Positions 26,259 to 36,400 of a stretch of 64,000 nt of DNA are shown in pieces. The notes under the pieces were generated by a model. That model saw only the letters and a program-made list of their open reading frames with translations, had not been told where the DNA came from and ran no database searches. Source of the DNA: Listeria sp. PSOL-1 (GTDB taxonomy: Bacteria; Bacillota; Bacilli; Lactobacillales; Listeriaceae); assembly GCF_902806445.1 (NCBI RefSeq), contig NZ_LR760298.1, forward strand, positions 496,001-560,000. Reading direction: 5' to 3'. The translations under genes were made by a program, and so were the position numbers. The first letter of the stretch is position 1, and every line of letters begins with the position of its first letter.

Positions 26259-26441
26259 TTGTTTGATGATAAACCTCTCCTTTTTTAACGCTTGAAAGTA
26301 CTAAAGAAAGTATAGCATAAATTAGCTAAAGTGCAACCTAAAACAAGCAATAAAAATCCTTATATACAACTCTAGCCTATAGTCAACAGATGGAATATCA
26401 TGTACAATTGAATTAAGATTAATCTGAAGAGGGGGGAAACG

Positions 26442-27209
26442 ATGGAAACAATCCTTAAAGCAAGTAAGATTCGTAAAGTATATGGTTCAAAAGGAAGCCT
26501 TTATCCTGCGCTTAGTGGCATCTCGATGGAAGTTCTTCGCGGAGAATTTGTTGGTGTGATGGGCCCATCTGGTGCAGGGAAGTCAACGCTTTTAAATGTT
26601 CTTTCATCTATTGATCAACCAACATCTGGTGAAATCGAAATTGGTGGAAAATTACTAAAAGAAATGAGTCAAAAAGAGCTTGCTTTGTATCGTCGTGATA
26701 TGCTCGGCTTTATTTTTCAAGATTATAATTTACTTGATACCATGACGGTAAAAGACAACATTGTTTTACCGTTAGCATTAAATAAAATGAAAGTAAAGGA
26801 AATTGAAGATCGGTTTGAGCTAATTGCCCGTCAATTTGATGTTTTATCCATTAAAGATAAATATCCAGGTCAAATTTCTGGTGGGCAAAAACAGCGGACA
26901 GCCGTTTGCCGTGCGATGATTACAGAACCAGCGCTTATTTTTGCTGATGAGCCAACAGGTGCTTTAGATTCAAAATCAGCAACGAATCTTTTAGAAGGCC
27001 TAGCCAAAGCGAAAGAAATTAGAAATGCAACAATCTTGATGGTTACGCATGACGCTTTTGCCGCCAGTTATTGTGAACGCGTTCTTTTTATTAAAGATGG
27101 GGAAATTTATACAGAAATTTATCGCGGGAATGCGAGCAGAAAACAATTTTTTAATAAAATTTTAGAAGTGCTTGCAATGCTTGGTGGTGACGTAAATGAC
27201 ACTTTTTAA
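26442..27209 (+). CDS. virA: BceA-type ABC transporter ATP-binding protein, VirA-like
   Basis: A 255-residue ATPase with Walker A GPSGAGKST (from about 41), signature SGGQKQR (about 146) and Walker B ALIFADEPTGALD (about 165). It powers the FtsX-like permease that overlaps it by 14 bases. In L. monocytogenes the orthologous pair VirAB acts with VirRS in sensing and resisting cationic antimicrobials. The gene follows GAGGGGGG. The assignment as VirA rests on the downstream order VirB, VirR, epimerase, small protein, VirS, which matches my memory of EGD-e. Confidence 0.85.
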   Translation: METILKASKIRKVYGSKGSLYPALSGISMEVLRGEFVGVMGPSGAGKSTLLNVLSSIDQPTSGEIEIGGKLLKEMSQKELALYRRDMLGFIFQDYNLLDTMTVKDNIVLPLALNKMKVKEIEDRFELIARQFDVLSIKDKYPGQISGGQKQRTAVCRAMITEPALIFADEPTGALDSKSATNLLEGLAKAKEIRNATILMVTHDAFAASYCERVLFIKDGEIYTEIYRGNASRKQFFNKILEVLAMLGGDVNDTF

Positions 27210-29166
27210 AATTGCTATGCGAAATTTACGCAAAAACTTTACGCAGTATTTGCTTTATTTTGTTTCCGTAGCCATTTGTGTGTTAGTTATTTTTATCTTT
27301 ATGGCCATTGCTTATAACCAACTCATTAAGAAAATTTTTTATAGTTGGATTGAGTCAACAGATTCACTGTTTCTTGTGTCTTCGTTTTTCTTAATTGTCT
27401 TTATTGCTTTTTTTGTTTTTTATTCCAGTGCTTACTTTATGACACGAAGAAAACGTGAGATTGGGCTGTACTCACTGCTTGGTTTAAGAAGAGGACAAAT
27501 TTGTTTAGTTTTATTTTATGAAAACCTATTCCTACATATTAGCGCACTAATTGTTGGAATACTAGGTGGGATTTTCTTTTCAAAGTTTTTCATGATGTTG
27601 TTATTTTGGGTGGTTGATTTACATAAAAAAACCTATTTCATGGTTTCTGCTAAAGCTATTTTAATAACAACAATGACCTTTTTAGCGATTATGTGCTTAG
27701 TTTCATTGTATGGTATCTTTTTTGTCTTTCGTTATAAACTAGTGATTTTACTTCAAAAGAAAAAGCTAGAAAAAAAGATTTTAAAAGGCTCATTTTGGGT
27801 AATGATTATTGGGATTTTTCTGATCGCTTTCGGTTATTACTGGGCTTTGCAATTAGTCAATATAGTAGAGAAGATCAGCAGTAACGAAATCATGCTCATT
27901 AGTTTAAGCATTTTAACTTGTGTTGTACTTGGAACTTGGTTTGTCATTCGCTTTGGACTGCCTTTTATTTTTAGAATCATTTTGCAAAGGCGCATGGCTT
28001 ATTATCATGGCGTTAACATGCTTGTTTTAAATGTGTTAGGCGATCGGATTAAAAAAAGCGTCAATACCCTTGCTTTAACAGCGACCTTTAGCGCAATTGC
28101 CCTTACGATTATTGGTGTGACAAGTTGTATGTATCAGCCTGCCATTGATGAGGCAAAAATAACGACACCTGTAAGTTTTCAAATTTTAAATGCTTCAAAA
28201 AAAGAAAAACAAGAAATAACAAAGATTCTAAAAAAACAAAAAGCACATCCACTGGTTTATACAACAGAAACTGAGTATGTGTTATCGGAATTAAAAAAGT
28301 TCAATCGTGATAAAGAAGGTGTTAGCCCGATTCTTATGGATCCTGTTGGACTATGTTTTATTTCTGAAAATGAGTTTAATCGTCTAAATGAACTAGAAGG
28401 AAATAAAAATAAGCCAATAACAGGTTTAGCAGATAAAGAAACCGTTATCGTCTCTTATGGAGTAAAAAGATATGAAGATGTTAGGGAAGATAAAGTTTTA
28501 ACGAATTTAAATTTAAAAAATGGATCTTCTTTTAAAACGATTGATTATAGAAATCGTCCAATTCTTAATGTTTGGGGAGCAAGTGAGACGATGTTTGTCG
28601 TCAATGAAAAAACTTATCGCTCTTTAAAACAGATAGACAAGACTAGACAACTTTCACTTTATCAAGTAAAAGATCAACAAAATTCGGAAGCGCTGACACG
28701 TAACATTCAAATACTCATTGATGGGCGAGAAGATCTTTGGTCTGAACGAGTTAGTAGTTTCTTTACTGACTATCATTTGCATTTAATTTCTTCGGGTATC
28801 ATGTTGTATATTAGTATCTTTTTTGTTAATATATTTTTCTTGGCTATTGGAAGTATTATTTATTTTAAACAAATTATCGAGGCTTATGATGAACAAGGTA
28901 AATTTCACGTGCTCTTTAAGCTTGGTTTGACTTATCAAGAGTTAAAAAAGATTATCATCGTTCAGCTGATACCAATGTTTGTTTTACCAATATTTGTTGG
29001 GATTGTGCATAGCTTTGTTGCGGCTTTAAGTTATGGGAAATTAATGGACGTTCAAGTTCATATACCCATTGGAATTATTTTTACATTCTATTGTCTATTT
29101 TATGGCTGTTACTATTGGCTATGTGTAAATAACTATATAAAAATTGTGATGCGGAACCACACTTAA
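27196..29166 (+). CDS. virB: BceB-type ABC permease, VirB-like
   Basis: A 656-residue FtsX-family permease with ten predicted membrane helices: one N-terminal, two central groups and three at the C-terminus. A large extracellular domain spans about 310-525, between helices 8 and 9 as in BceB. That domain binds or senses peptide antimicrobials such as nisin or bacitracin in the family. Translation is coupled to the ATPase gene. Sixty bases separate it from virR with no terminator, so one transcript is likely. Confidence 0.85.
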   Translation: MTLFKIAMRNLRKNFTQYLLYFVSVAICVLVIFIFMAIAYNQLIKKIFYSWIESTDSLFLVSSFFLIVFIAFFVFYSSAYFMTRRKREIGLYSLLGLRRGQICLVLFYENLFLHISALIVGILGGIFFSKFFMMLLFWVVDLHKKTYFMVSAKAILITTMTFLAIMCLVSLYGIFFVFRYKLVILLQKKKLEKKILKGSFWVMIIGIFLIAFGYYWALQLVNIVEKISSNEIMLISLSILTCVVLGTWFVIRFGLPFIFRIILQRRMAYYHGVNMLVLNVLGDRIKKSVNTLALTATFSAIALTIIGVTSCMYQPAIDEAKITTPVSFQILNASKKEKQEITKILKKQKAHPLVYTTETEYVLSELKKFNRDKEGVSPILMDPVGLCFISENEFNRLNELEGNKNKPITGLADKETVIVSYGVKRYEDVREDKVLTNLNLKNGSSFKTIDYRNRPILNVWGASETMFVVNEKTYRSLKQIDKTRQLSLYQVKDQQNSEALTRNIQILIDGREDLWSERVSSFFTDYHLHLISSGIMLYISIFFVNIFFLAIGSIIYFKQIIEAYDEQGKFHVLFKLGLTYQELKKIIIVQLIPMFVLPIFVGIVHSFVAALSYGKLMDVQVHIPIGIIFTFYCLFYGCYYWLCVNNYIKIVMRNHT

Positions 29167-29225
29167 CTAGCCAAGTTGCATATTTTTCGCTAAAATAAAG
29201 GTAATGACAGGATTGGAGGCAAAAA

Positions 29226-29903
29226 ATGATTAAAGTATATATTGTAGAAGATGATATCGTCATTCGCGACACAATTGGGAAGCATCTCAGTAAATGGGGG
29301 TTTGATGTCGGTATTGTTGATAACTTTAGCAACATCTTGAATGAGTTTTTAGAGTTTGAACCACAGCTCATCATCCTTGATGTCAATTTGCCTTATTTTG
29401 ATGGTTTTTTTTGGTGTAATAAGATCCGTGAAGTATCCAATGTACCGATTATCTTTTTATCATCACGAAATTCGCAAATGGATCAGATTATGGGGATGAA
29501 CATGGGCGCAGATTCTTATATTGAAAAGCCGGTTGATCTAGATGTGCTTATGGCACGTATTAATGCTTTAATTAGAAGAACTTATTCATATGCAGAGCTA
29601 GAAGAGCCCAATGTGATGGAACATAATAATATTTTCCTTCATATTGACACGAATACGCTGACTTATTTAGATAATAAAATTGAGTTAACCAAAAATGAAT
29701 TTTTAATTTTATATGAACTAATGAAGCAAAAAGGAAGTATTGTTAGCCGAGACGAGATTATGCGCTCGCTTTGGGAAGATGAGAGCTTTGTTGATGATAA
29801 TACACTGACTGTGAATGTTGTTCGCATCAGAAAAAAATTAGATGAGATTGGTTTAGGCCATTTCATTAAAACGAAAAAAGGCCAGGGATATATGATTGAA
29901 TAA
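29226..29903 (+). CDS. virR: OmpR-family response regulator, VirR-like
   Basis: A 225-residue regulator: receiver domain with the phospho-acceptor Asp52 in ILDVNLP and acidic pair Glu8-Asp9-Asp10, then a winged-helix DNA-binding domain (about 125-225, ending KTKKGQGYMIE). In L. monocytogenes VirR controls dltABCD and mprF, which resist cationic peptides; an mprF gene is in this window at 60663. GGAGG precedes the start. The cognate kinase VirS lies three genes downstream. Confidence 0.87.
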   Translation: MIKVYIVEDDIVIRDTIGKHLSKWGFDVGIVDNFSNILNEFLEFEPQLIILDVNLPYFDGFFWCNKIREVSNVPIIFLSSRNSQMDQIMGMNMGADSYIEKPVDLDVLMARINALIRRTYSYAELEEPNVMEHNNIFLHIDTNTLTYLDNKIELTKNEFLILYELMKQKGSIVSRDEIMRSLWEDESFVDDNTLTVNVVRIRKKLDEIGLGHFIKTKKGQGYMIE

Positions 29904-29986
29904 AAACATGGATCATTTTAATGCAAGCGCTTTTTGTTTTTGCTTCGCTTAAAATTCCTACCATTTGTTGAATGTGAGGGATAGAA

Positions 29987-30886
29987 ATGAAAATTTTAGT
30001 TTTAGGTGGAACGCGTTTTTTCGGTAAAAAGCTCGTAGAACGCTTAATTGAAGCTCACCATGATGTAACGATAGCTACACGTGGCACACATGAGAATCCT
30101 TTTGGAGAAGCGGTTGCGCATAAGAAATTTGACCGGAGAGAACGCGATGATTTATTTGAGTTAGCACAAACTAAATTTGATGTTGTCTATGATAATATTT
30201 GTTATTCTCCGCAAGAAGCGCTTTATGCTGTTCAAGCTTTTAAAGATCAATCGATTCGATATATTTTTACGTCAACGTTAGCGGTTTATTGTCCGAAAGA
30301 TAAGGAATTATTCGAGGACGATTTTGATCCTGCGCAATATGAAATCGTGACAGGGGATCGAGAAGATTTTTATTATGGTGAAGGAAAAAGATTAGCGGAA
30401 GCGGTTTATTTTCAAAAAGCGAGTTTCCCTGTTGTAGCCGTGCGTTTTCCGATTGTACTAGACGAAGCTGATTATACAAAACGCTTGGAATTTCATTTAA
30501 ATCATATGTTAGCTGGTGAAGAAATTGGTATCAAAAATAAAGATGCTCATATCGGTTTTATTCAGGCGAATGAAGCAGCACGTTTCTTGGAATGGATTGG
30601 AACAAAAAGTGAGTTGTCTGGTGCGTTTAATGCAGCATCAAATGGAATATATACGCTTTCTGAACTCATCGATTTACTAGAGACGATCACTAAAAAAACA
30701 GCTGTTATTGAAGAAGTAACAGAAGATAATGATGAGTCACCTTTTGATCTTGAAGGAGATTACTATCTAAATACCAAAAAAGCACAACAAGCAGGATTTC
30801 AATTTGATCGTTTAGCTGATTGGTTTCCAAAGCTTGCGCAAACGCTTTTTGAAAAAACAACTTTTAACGTAAAGGAAGAAAAATAA
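29987..30886 (+). CDS. NAD-dependent epimerase/dehydratase family protein (lmo1744-like)
   Basis: A 299-residue extended SDR-like protein. The Rossmann motif GGTRFFG is at residues 7-13, followed by DNICYSP and STLAVYCP; the canonical catalytic YxxxK appears replaced by YYGEGKR near 125-131. Such proteins resemble chloroplast-type RNA-binding epimerase relatives as well as sugar epimerases, so the substrate cannot be told. It sits inside the vir operon, and its stop overlaps the next ATG by one base (TAATG). Its conserved place between virR and virS suggests cofunction, but none is known to me. Confidence 0.75.
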   Translation: MKILVLGGTRFFGKKLVERLIEAHHDVTIATRGTHENPFGEAVAHKKFDRRERDDLFELAQTKFDVVYDNICYSPQEALYAVQAFKDQSIRYIFTSTLAVYCPKDKELFEDDFDPAQYEIVTGDREDFYYGEGKRLAEAVYFQKASFPVVAVRFPIVLDEADYTKRLEFHLNHMLAGEEIGIKNKDAHIGFIQANEAARFLEWIGTKSELSGAFNAASNGIYTLSELIDLLETITKKTAVIEEVTEDNDESPFDLEGDYYLNTKKAQQAGFQFDRLADWFPKLAQTLFEKTTFNVKEEK

Positions 30887-31341
30887 TGTTAAGTTTTGCA
30901 GAAAAAAGAGCCTTGTTTCAGCAATTTGATGAACTTGAGGAGCAACCTGTTTCGCTTGGACGACTGAACTATCATTTTAGAGCAAGCAAGCGCCCCAAAA
31001 CGATTATTGTTAAATATCTACATCCAAACGGTAATGGCTTTATTTATGCGCCATTTGTTAGTGAAAGTGGAAAAGATGGTTACGTTAATATTCATGAAAT
31101 GGAAAAAACGGAACTCATCGATCTATTGAAAAAAGCGCTTGAATACATGTCAAGTGATGGAGACGAATTTGCTGAAGGCTATACGGAGTGGTATGTAGAC
31201 GATCATGGTGAAAAGCTAGAGCTCTCTTATGAAAATAAGATGTGGCTTATCTATGCTTTTAGGAATGTTGAAGCGGTTTTTAAAACACGCGAAGCAGCGC
31301 TCAGCTATTTAACTGATGAAGGGTTTTTTAAGAGCAAATAA
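30886..31341 (+). CDS. Conserved hypothetical protein in the vir operon (lmo1743-like)
   Basis: A 151-residue soluble, acidic protein without a signal peptide or membrane helix. I do not recognise a domain. Features include LGRLNYHFRASKRPKTIIVKYL near the N-terminus and a C-terminal FKTREAALSYLTDEGFF. It overlaps the epimerase gene by one base and is followed after 14 bases by virS, so it is certainly cotranscribed. Its position matches a small gene at the same place in L. monocytogenes. Confidence 0.75.
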   Translation: MLSFAEKRALFQQFDELEEQPVSLGRLNYHFRASKRPKTIIVKYLHPNGNGFIYAPFVSESGKDGYVNIHEMEKTELIDLLKKALEYMSSDGDEFAEGYTEWYVDDHGEKLELSYENKMWLIYAFRNVEAVFKTREAALSYLTDEGFFKSK

Positions 31342-31355
31342 AAGGAGCTAAAAAA

Positions 31356-32396
31356 ATGGATTTATGGCGTTACTTGAAAGATAAACGTTTTTTTCTATTA
31401 TTTTTTTTCAGTGTGATGTTTTTTGTTGGCTTACTCATTACAGTGGATATGAATAGTAGGCTTTCATTCGATAATTTTATTTATCTATTTGTTTTTATGC
31501 TTGTTTTTCTAGTCGTTTACTTGATCGCCGGTTTTTCATTCAAATATCAGTACTGGAAAGAAATGCGTGAATTAGTAAGTGGCGAGATTGAAGAGAACAT
31601 CATTGAGCTTTTACCGAAGCCAAGGACGAATGAACAAGCTTTTTTTAATGAATTGATGCGTAAAAAACATCTTGAAGAACAAAAAATAATCGATGCACTT
31701 CAAGATAAGCAGCAAGAGTATCATGATTTTATTTTATATTGGGTGCATGAAGTAAAAACACCGATTGTAGCAAGTAAAATGCTTATCAATAATCCGGATT
31801 TAAACGATACAGAAACGATCTTTAAAAAAATCGATGAAGAACTAGATGAAGTTGATAAACTTGTGATGCAGGCGCTCTATTTCTCTAGGCTTGATACGTT
31901 TGCTAAAGATTATTTTATTCAAGAACAGAATCTAGGGACAATCGTTCGTGATTCAATTAAACGACATTCAAAGCTTTTTATTGCGGGTAGAAAAAAGATT
32001 TCTCTTGGTGAGATTGATATTGATTTACGCACGGATTCTAAGTGGCTTGGTTTTATTATTGATCAACTCCTTTCCAATGCTTTGAAATATACGGATACAG
32101 ATGGTGAAATTCGCATCTGGATAGATAAAGCTGAAAATGGTGATCAGATGTTGCATGTTTCTGACAATGGGCGTGGAATTGCAGCAGAGGATTTGCCGCG
32201 TGTGTTTAATCAAGGCTTTACAGGTATGACTGGCCGAAAAGAAAAGAAAGCTACAGGGATGGGGCTTTATTTAGCTAAACAAATGGCAGGCAAGCTTGGT
32301 CACATGATCAAAATTGATTCCAAAGAAGGGATGGGCACGACAGTTACGATTATCTTTGAACAAAAAGATGATTATTTGTTAGTAGCTAAAGATTAG
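31356..32396 (+). CDS. virS: BceS-type intramembrane-sensing histidine kinase, VirS-like
   Basis: A 346-residue kinase with two N-terminal helices (about 12-30 and 42-62) and almost no external loop, so it cannot sense ligands alone and probably relies on VirAB. The phospho-acceptor is His131 in YWVHEVKTP. The ATPase motifs NALKYT, DNGRGI and GMGLYLAK follow. The stop codon overlaps the 3' end of the convergent gltC gene by four bases. In L. monocytogenes an adenine deaminase gene precedes virS; here it is missing. Confidence 0.87.
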   Translation: MDLWRYLKDKRFFLLFFFSVMFFVGLLITVDMNSRLSFDNFIYLFVFMLVFLVVYLIAGFSFKYQYWKEMRELVSGEIEENIIELLPKPRTNEQAFFNELMRKKHLEEQKIIDALQDKQQEYHDFILYWVHEVKTPIVASKMLINNPDLNDTETIFKKIDEELDEVDKLVMQALYFSRLDTFAKDYFIQEQNLGTIVRDSIKRHSKLFIAGRKKISLGEIDIDLRTDSKWLGFIIDQLLSNALKYTDTDGEIRIWIDKAENGDQMLHVSDNGRGIAAEDLPRVFNQGFTGMTGRKEKKATGMGLYLAKQMAGKLGHMIKIDSKEGMGTTVTIIFEQKDDYLLVAKD

Positions 32397-33283
32397 ATGT
32401 GTTTAAAAAAGGATAAGGTAAAATCTCTAAAGAGAGCCTCAGAAGGTGAGAGCGCTCTTTTTTTTGTAGTGATCATTCCAACTGATCTTGATAATTCAGC
32501 GTTTTGTAGTGAGATGCTTTTCGTTTCTTTAAAAATCGTACCATCTAAAATCATTTCAGGCAAAATACTGATGCCAAGCCCTGCACCCACAAGCCCTTGA
32601 ATGGTATAGAAATCTTTACTTTGAAAAGCAATCTCTGGTGTGAAACCGGATTTTGATGCGCTTGAAATGATGATTTTAGAGAGATCAAATTCAGGTGGAT
32701 AAAGGACGAATTTTTCTTGTTTTAGTTGTTCTAAGCGAATTTTTTTTTCGTTCGCTAATGGATGATTTTTAGGAACGATCACTTTTAATTTTTCATTAAA
32801 AAAGCGTGTTATATTGAACCAGTCATTTTCTTTTGGCACAGGTGAAATAAAGGTCATATCAAGTTCACCTGATCGAATCATTTGTTTAAGTTCTGCATTT
32901 GAGCCTTCTAAAAAAGAATACGTAATTTCTGGATACTTTTTTCGAAAAACGGAAATTACGGTTGGTAATACTTTTGTAGCCAATGAATTTGGTAAACCAA
33001 TGCGGACATTCCCTTTTTTAGGATCCATGTATTCATTAACAATGGCTTCTGCTTTTTGGAGTTCATTCAGAGTGATTTTGATTTGATTTAGAAATTGATA
33101 TCCGACTGTCGTTAACTGCATATTACGGCCAGCACGGTCAAATAATTCAATGCCAAGTTCTTCTTCAAGCTTAGTAATTTGTCTGCTAACTGCGGATTGA
33201 GCAACATGTAAGTGTTCAGCTGCTTGTGTCATATGCTCCATACGCGCGACTTCCATAAAATATTTGAGTTGTCTAAATTCCAT
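32393..33283 (-). CDS. gltC: LysR-family regulator of glutamate synthase
   Basis: A 296-residue LysR-type regulator. The N-terminal helix-turn-helix (MTQAAEHLHVAQSAVSRQITKLEEELG) and its start MEFRQLKYFMEVAR match GltC closely. A substrate-binding domain covers about 90-296. It is divergent from gltB, the usual arrangement, and should activate gltBD in response to 2-oxoglutarate and glutamate levels. The ATG at 33283 follows TTGGAGCC; a TTG five codons upstream overlaps that site. It converges on virS with a four-base overlap and no terminator between them. Confidence 0.9.
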   Translation of the reverse strand: MEFRQLKYFMEVARMEHMTQAAEHLHVAQSAVSRQITKLEEELGIELFDRAGRNMQLTTVGYQFLNQIKITLNELQKAEAIVNEYMDPKKGNVRIGLPNSLATKVLPTVISVFRKKYPEITYSFLEGSNAELKQMIRSGELDMTFISPVPKENDWFNITRFFNEKLKVIVPKNHPLANEKKIRLEQLKQEKFVLYPPEFDLSKIIISSASKSGFTPEIAFQSKDFYTIQGLVGAGLGISILPEMILDGTIFKETKSISLQNAELSRSVGMITTKKRALSPSEALFRDFTLSFFKHI

Positions 33284-33457
33284 TTTTATTGGCTCCAATC
33301 ATTCTCGATTTGAGATGGTTTTGTTCTATTATATATATTGTTTCGATAAATGAAAAGGCATAAAATAAAACTTACTATAAATATAAACTAGAACAATATA
33401 ATTTTCTTTCAATTCTGTTAAATAAGAACAGTCATTAAAAAATAGGAGGTATTTTAA
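33284..33457. promoter_or_regulatory. gltC-gltB divergent control region
   Basis: A highly AT-rich region. TATAAT at 33399-33404 is a good -10 for gltB without a good -35, as expected for an activator-dependent promoter. The palindrome CTGTT-N7-AACAG (33415-33431) lies near the start of the transcript. GltC sites probably lie in 33300-33395 but I cannot define them by eye. Confidence 0.4.
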
Positions 33458-36400
33458 ATGAAAAACACTGGTTTACCTCAAAAACACGGTTTATATCATC
33501 CAATTCATGAACACGATGCGTGTGGAATTGGTTTTGTCGCGAATATTAAGAATCAAGCATCGAAAAAAATTGTCGAACAAGGGATCCATATGCTTTGTCA
33601 GTTAAAGCATCGTGGAGGAGAAATTGGCGGAGATACAGGTGATGGTGCGGGGATATTACTTGAGCTTTCAGATTCTTTTTTTAGAAAAGCAGCGCAAGAA
33701 AGCAATATTGAATTGCCTGATCGATATGAATATGCAGTAGGAATGTTTAATTTTCCACAAGATGAAGCAGAACGATTTCTTCTTATGAAAGAAACAGAAA
33801 AATACGTTGCAAAGGAAAAACAATTTTTTCTAGGTTGGCGGAAAGTACCAACTGACCGAACAAAAATTGGTCAAGGTGCCCGTAAAACGGAACCAGCGAT
33901 GTTCCAATTATTTATTGCAAAAGAAAAGACGTTAACTGAAAATGAATTTGAACGTAAACTATACTTGATTCGCAAGCAAGTTGAAAATTTTGCTGCAAAA
34001 GAAAAAACAATCACTGAGCCTTTTTATATTCAAAGCTTATCTACACGTACGATTATTTTCAAAGGAATGTTAACACCAGAGCAAATTGAGCAATACTACC
34101 TTGATTTAACGAGTTATACCTCATCATTTGCGCTTGTGCATTCACGGTTTTCAACGAATACATTTCCAAGTTGGGAACGAGCACATCCTTATCGCTATTT
34201 AGTTCATAATGGTGAAATTAATACACAGCGTGGAAACGTAAGCTGGATGAAAGCGCGCGAAAAACGAGCAGCTTCCCATTTTTTTGGCGCTGACTTAGAA
34301 AAATTGATGCCAATTATCGATGAAGATGGCAGCGATTCAGGAACATTGGATAATGTGCTTGAATTTCTAGTTCAAACAGGACGTAGTTTACCTCATGCTG
34401 CCATGATGTTAATTCCAGAACCATGGGATAAAAATGAAATGCTTTTAGATCCAAAACGCGCTTTTTATGAATACCATTCAACACTGATGGAGCCTTGGGA
34501 TGGGCCAACTTCAATTTCTTTCACTGATGGGCGAGTAATTGGAACCATTCTTGATCGTAACGGTTTACGGCCAGCTCGCTACTATTTAACAAAAGACGAT
34601 ACGATTATTTATTCCTCAGAAACCGGTGTTGTTCCAGTTGCTGAAAAAGATGTCATAAAAAAAGAAACCGTTGGCGCAGGTGAAATGCTTTTAATTGATT
34701 TAGAGGCTGGGCGAATCATTTCTGATGCGGAAGTGAAACACACATTAACCAATGAAAAACCTTATCGGAAATGGCTAAACGAGGAATTAAGCGACTTGAG
34801 CTTATTAACAAACAAAACAACTTTCACTGAGTCGTCTCAAAATAAGACCATTTGCTTAAAAAAACAACGCGCATTTGGGTACACGCAGGACGAATTAAAT
34901 AAAATCCTAATCCCGATGGTGGAAGAGAAAAAAGATCCAATGGGTGCAATGGGTTATGATGCACCACTTGCTGTTTTATCAAAGCGGCCACAGCTACTGT
35001 TCAATTACTTTAAACAACTATTTGCCCAAGTCACAAATCCACCGATTGATGGTTTGCGTGAGCAGGCGGTTATTTCGACGATGACATTACTTGGGGATGA
35101 AGGAAATATCCTTGAACCCTCTGCTAAAAATGCGCATCGGATTAGATTAAAGACCCCCATTTTATCGCGTTTAGACTTTATTGCACTGCTTCAGCAAAAT
35201 ATTTTCACTAAATCGACAAAAGAAATTGATATTTTATTTCAAGCTGAGGAGTCTGATCAACTTGAGCAGAAAATAAAAATGATTTGCGAGCGAATTGATC
35301 AGGAAGTTGCAAGTGGAGTCGAATTAATTATTCTAACGGATGAAAAAATAAACGATACGCAAATCGGAATACCATCATTGCTAATAACAAGTGCTGTACA
35401 CCAACATTTGATTAAACAAGGTACACGTACAAAAGTTAGTTTAATCATTAAAACGGGTGAGGCACGAGATGTTCATCAATGTGCGCTTCTTATTGGCTAC
35501 GGGGCGGATGCTATTTTTCCTTATTTAGCGATTGATGTATTTGCTAATTTGATCAAAGAGGGACGCTTAAAAGGATTTTCTCTTAGTGAAGCAGAAACAC
35601 GCTATATTGAAGCACTGACAGATGGTATTTTAAAAGTGATGTCTAAGATGGGAATTTCAACGGTTCAAAGTTATCGTGGAGCACAGATTTTTGAAGCTAT
35701 TGGGATTAGTGATGAAGTCATTGCAAAGTACTTTTCTAAAACAGCGAATAGGCTATCTGGCATTCCACTGGAAATGATTGCAAAAGAAGCTTGGTTGCGT
35801 CATAGAAAAGCTTTCCATGATATTGGCTACCAAGTTGAGACGCTTGATTCTGGTGGGGAATATCAATGGCGCTCAGATGGAGAATACCATGTCTACAATC
35901 CACTTGCTATTCACTCCTTACAGCAAGCTGTGCGAGAAAATGATCAAGAACGTTACGATTTATATAGCGACTTAATAGAAAATCATAATCAGGCTTTTCT
36001 ACGTGGCTTATTAACATTTAAGAGCGATAAAAAGCCGATTCCCTTGGAAGAAGTAGAACCGGTTGAATCTCTTTTTAAACGCTTTAAAACGGGCGCAATG
36101 AGCTATGGTTCAATTAGTCAAGAAGCACACGAGGCGCTTGCTATAGCAATGAATCGAATGGGTGGAAAAAGTAATAGTGGTGAAGGTGGCGAAAATCCAG
36201 ATCGTTTTATTCAAGATAGTAATGGTGACCTTAAGCGAAGTGCCATTAAACAAATTGCTTCTGGACGTTTTGGCGTCACAAGTCATTATTTAGTGAATGC
36301 CGACGAATTACAAATTAAAATGGCGCAAGGCGCAAAGCCAGGTGAAGGAGGACATTTACCTGGTAATAAAGTCTATCCATGGATTTCAAAAACGCGTGGA

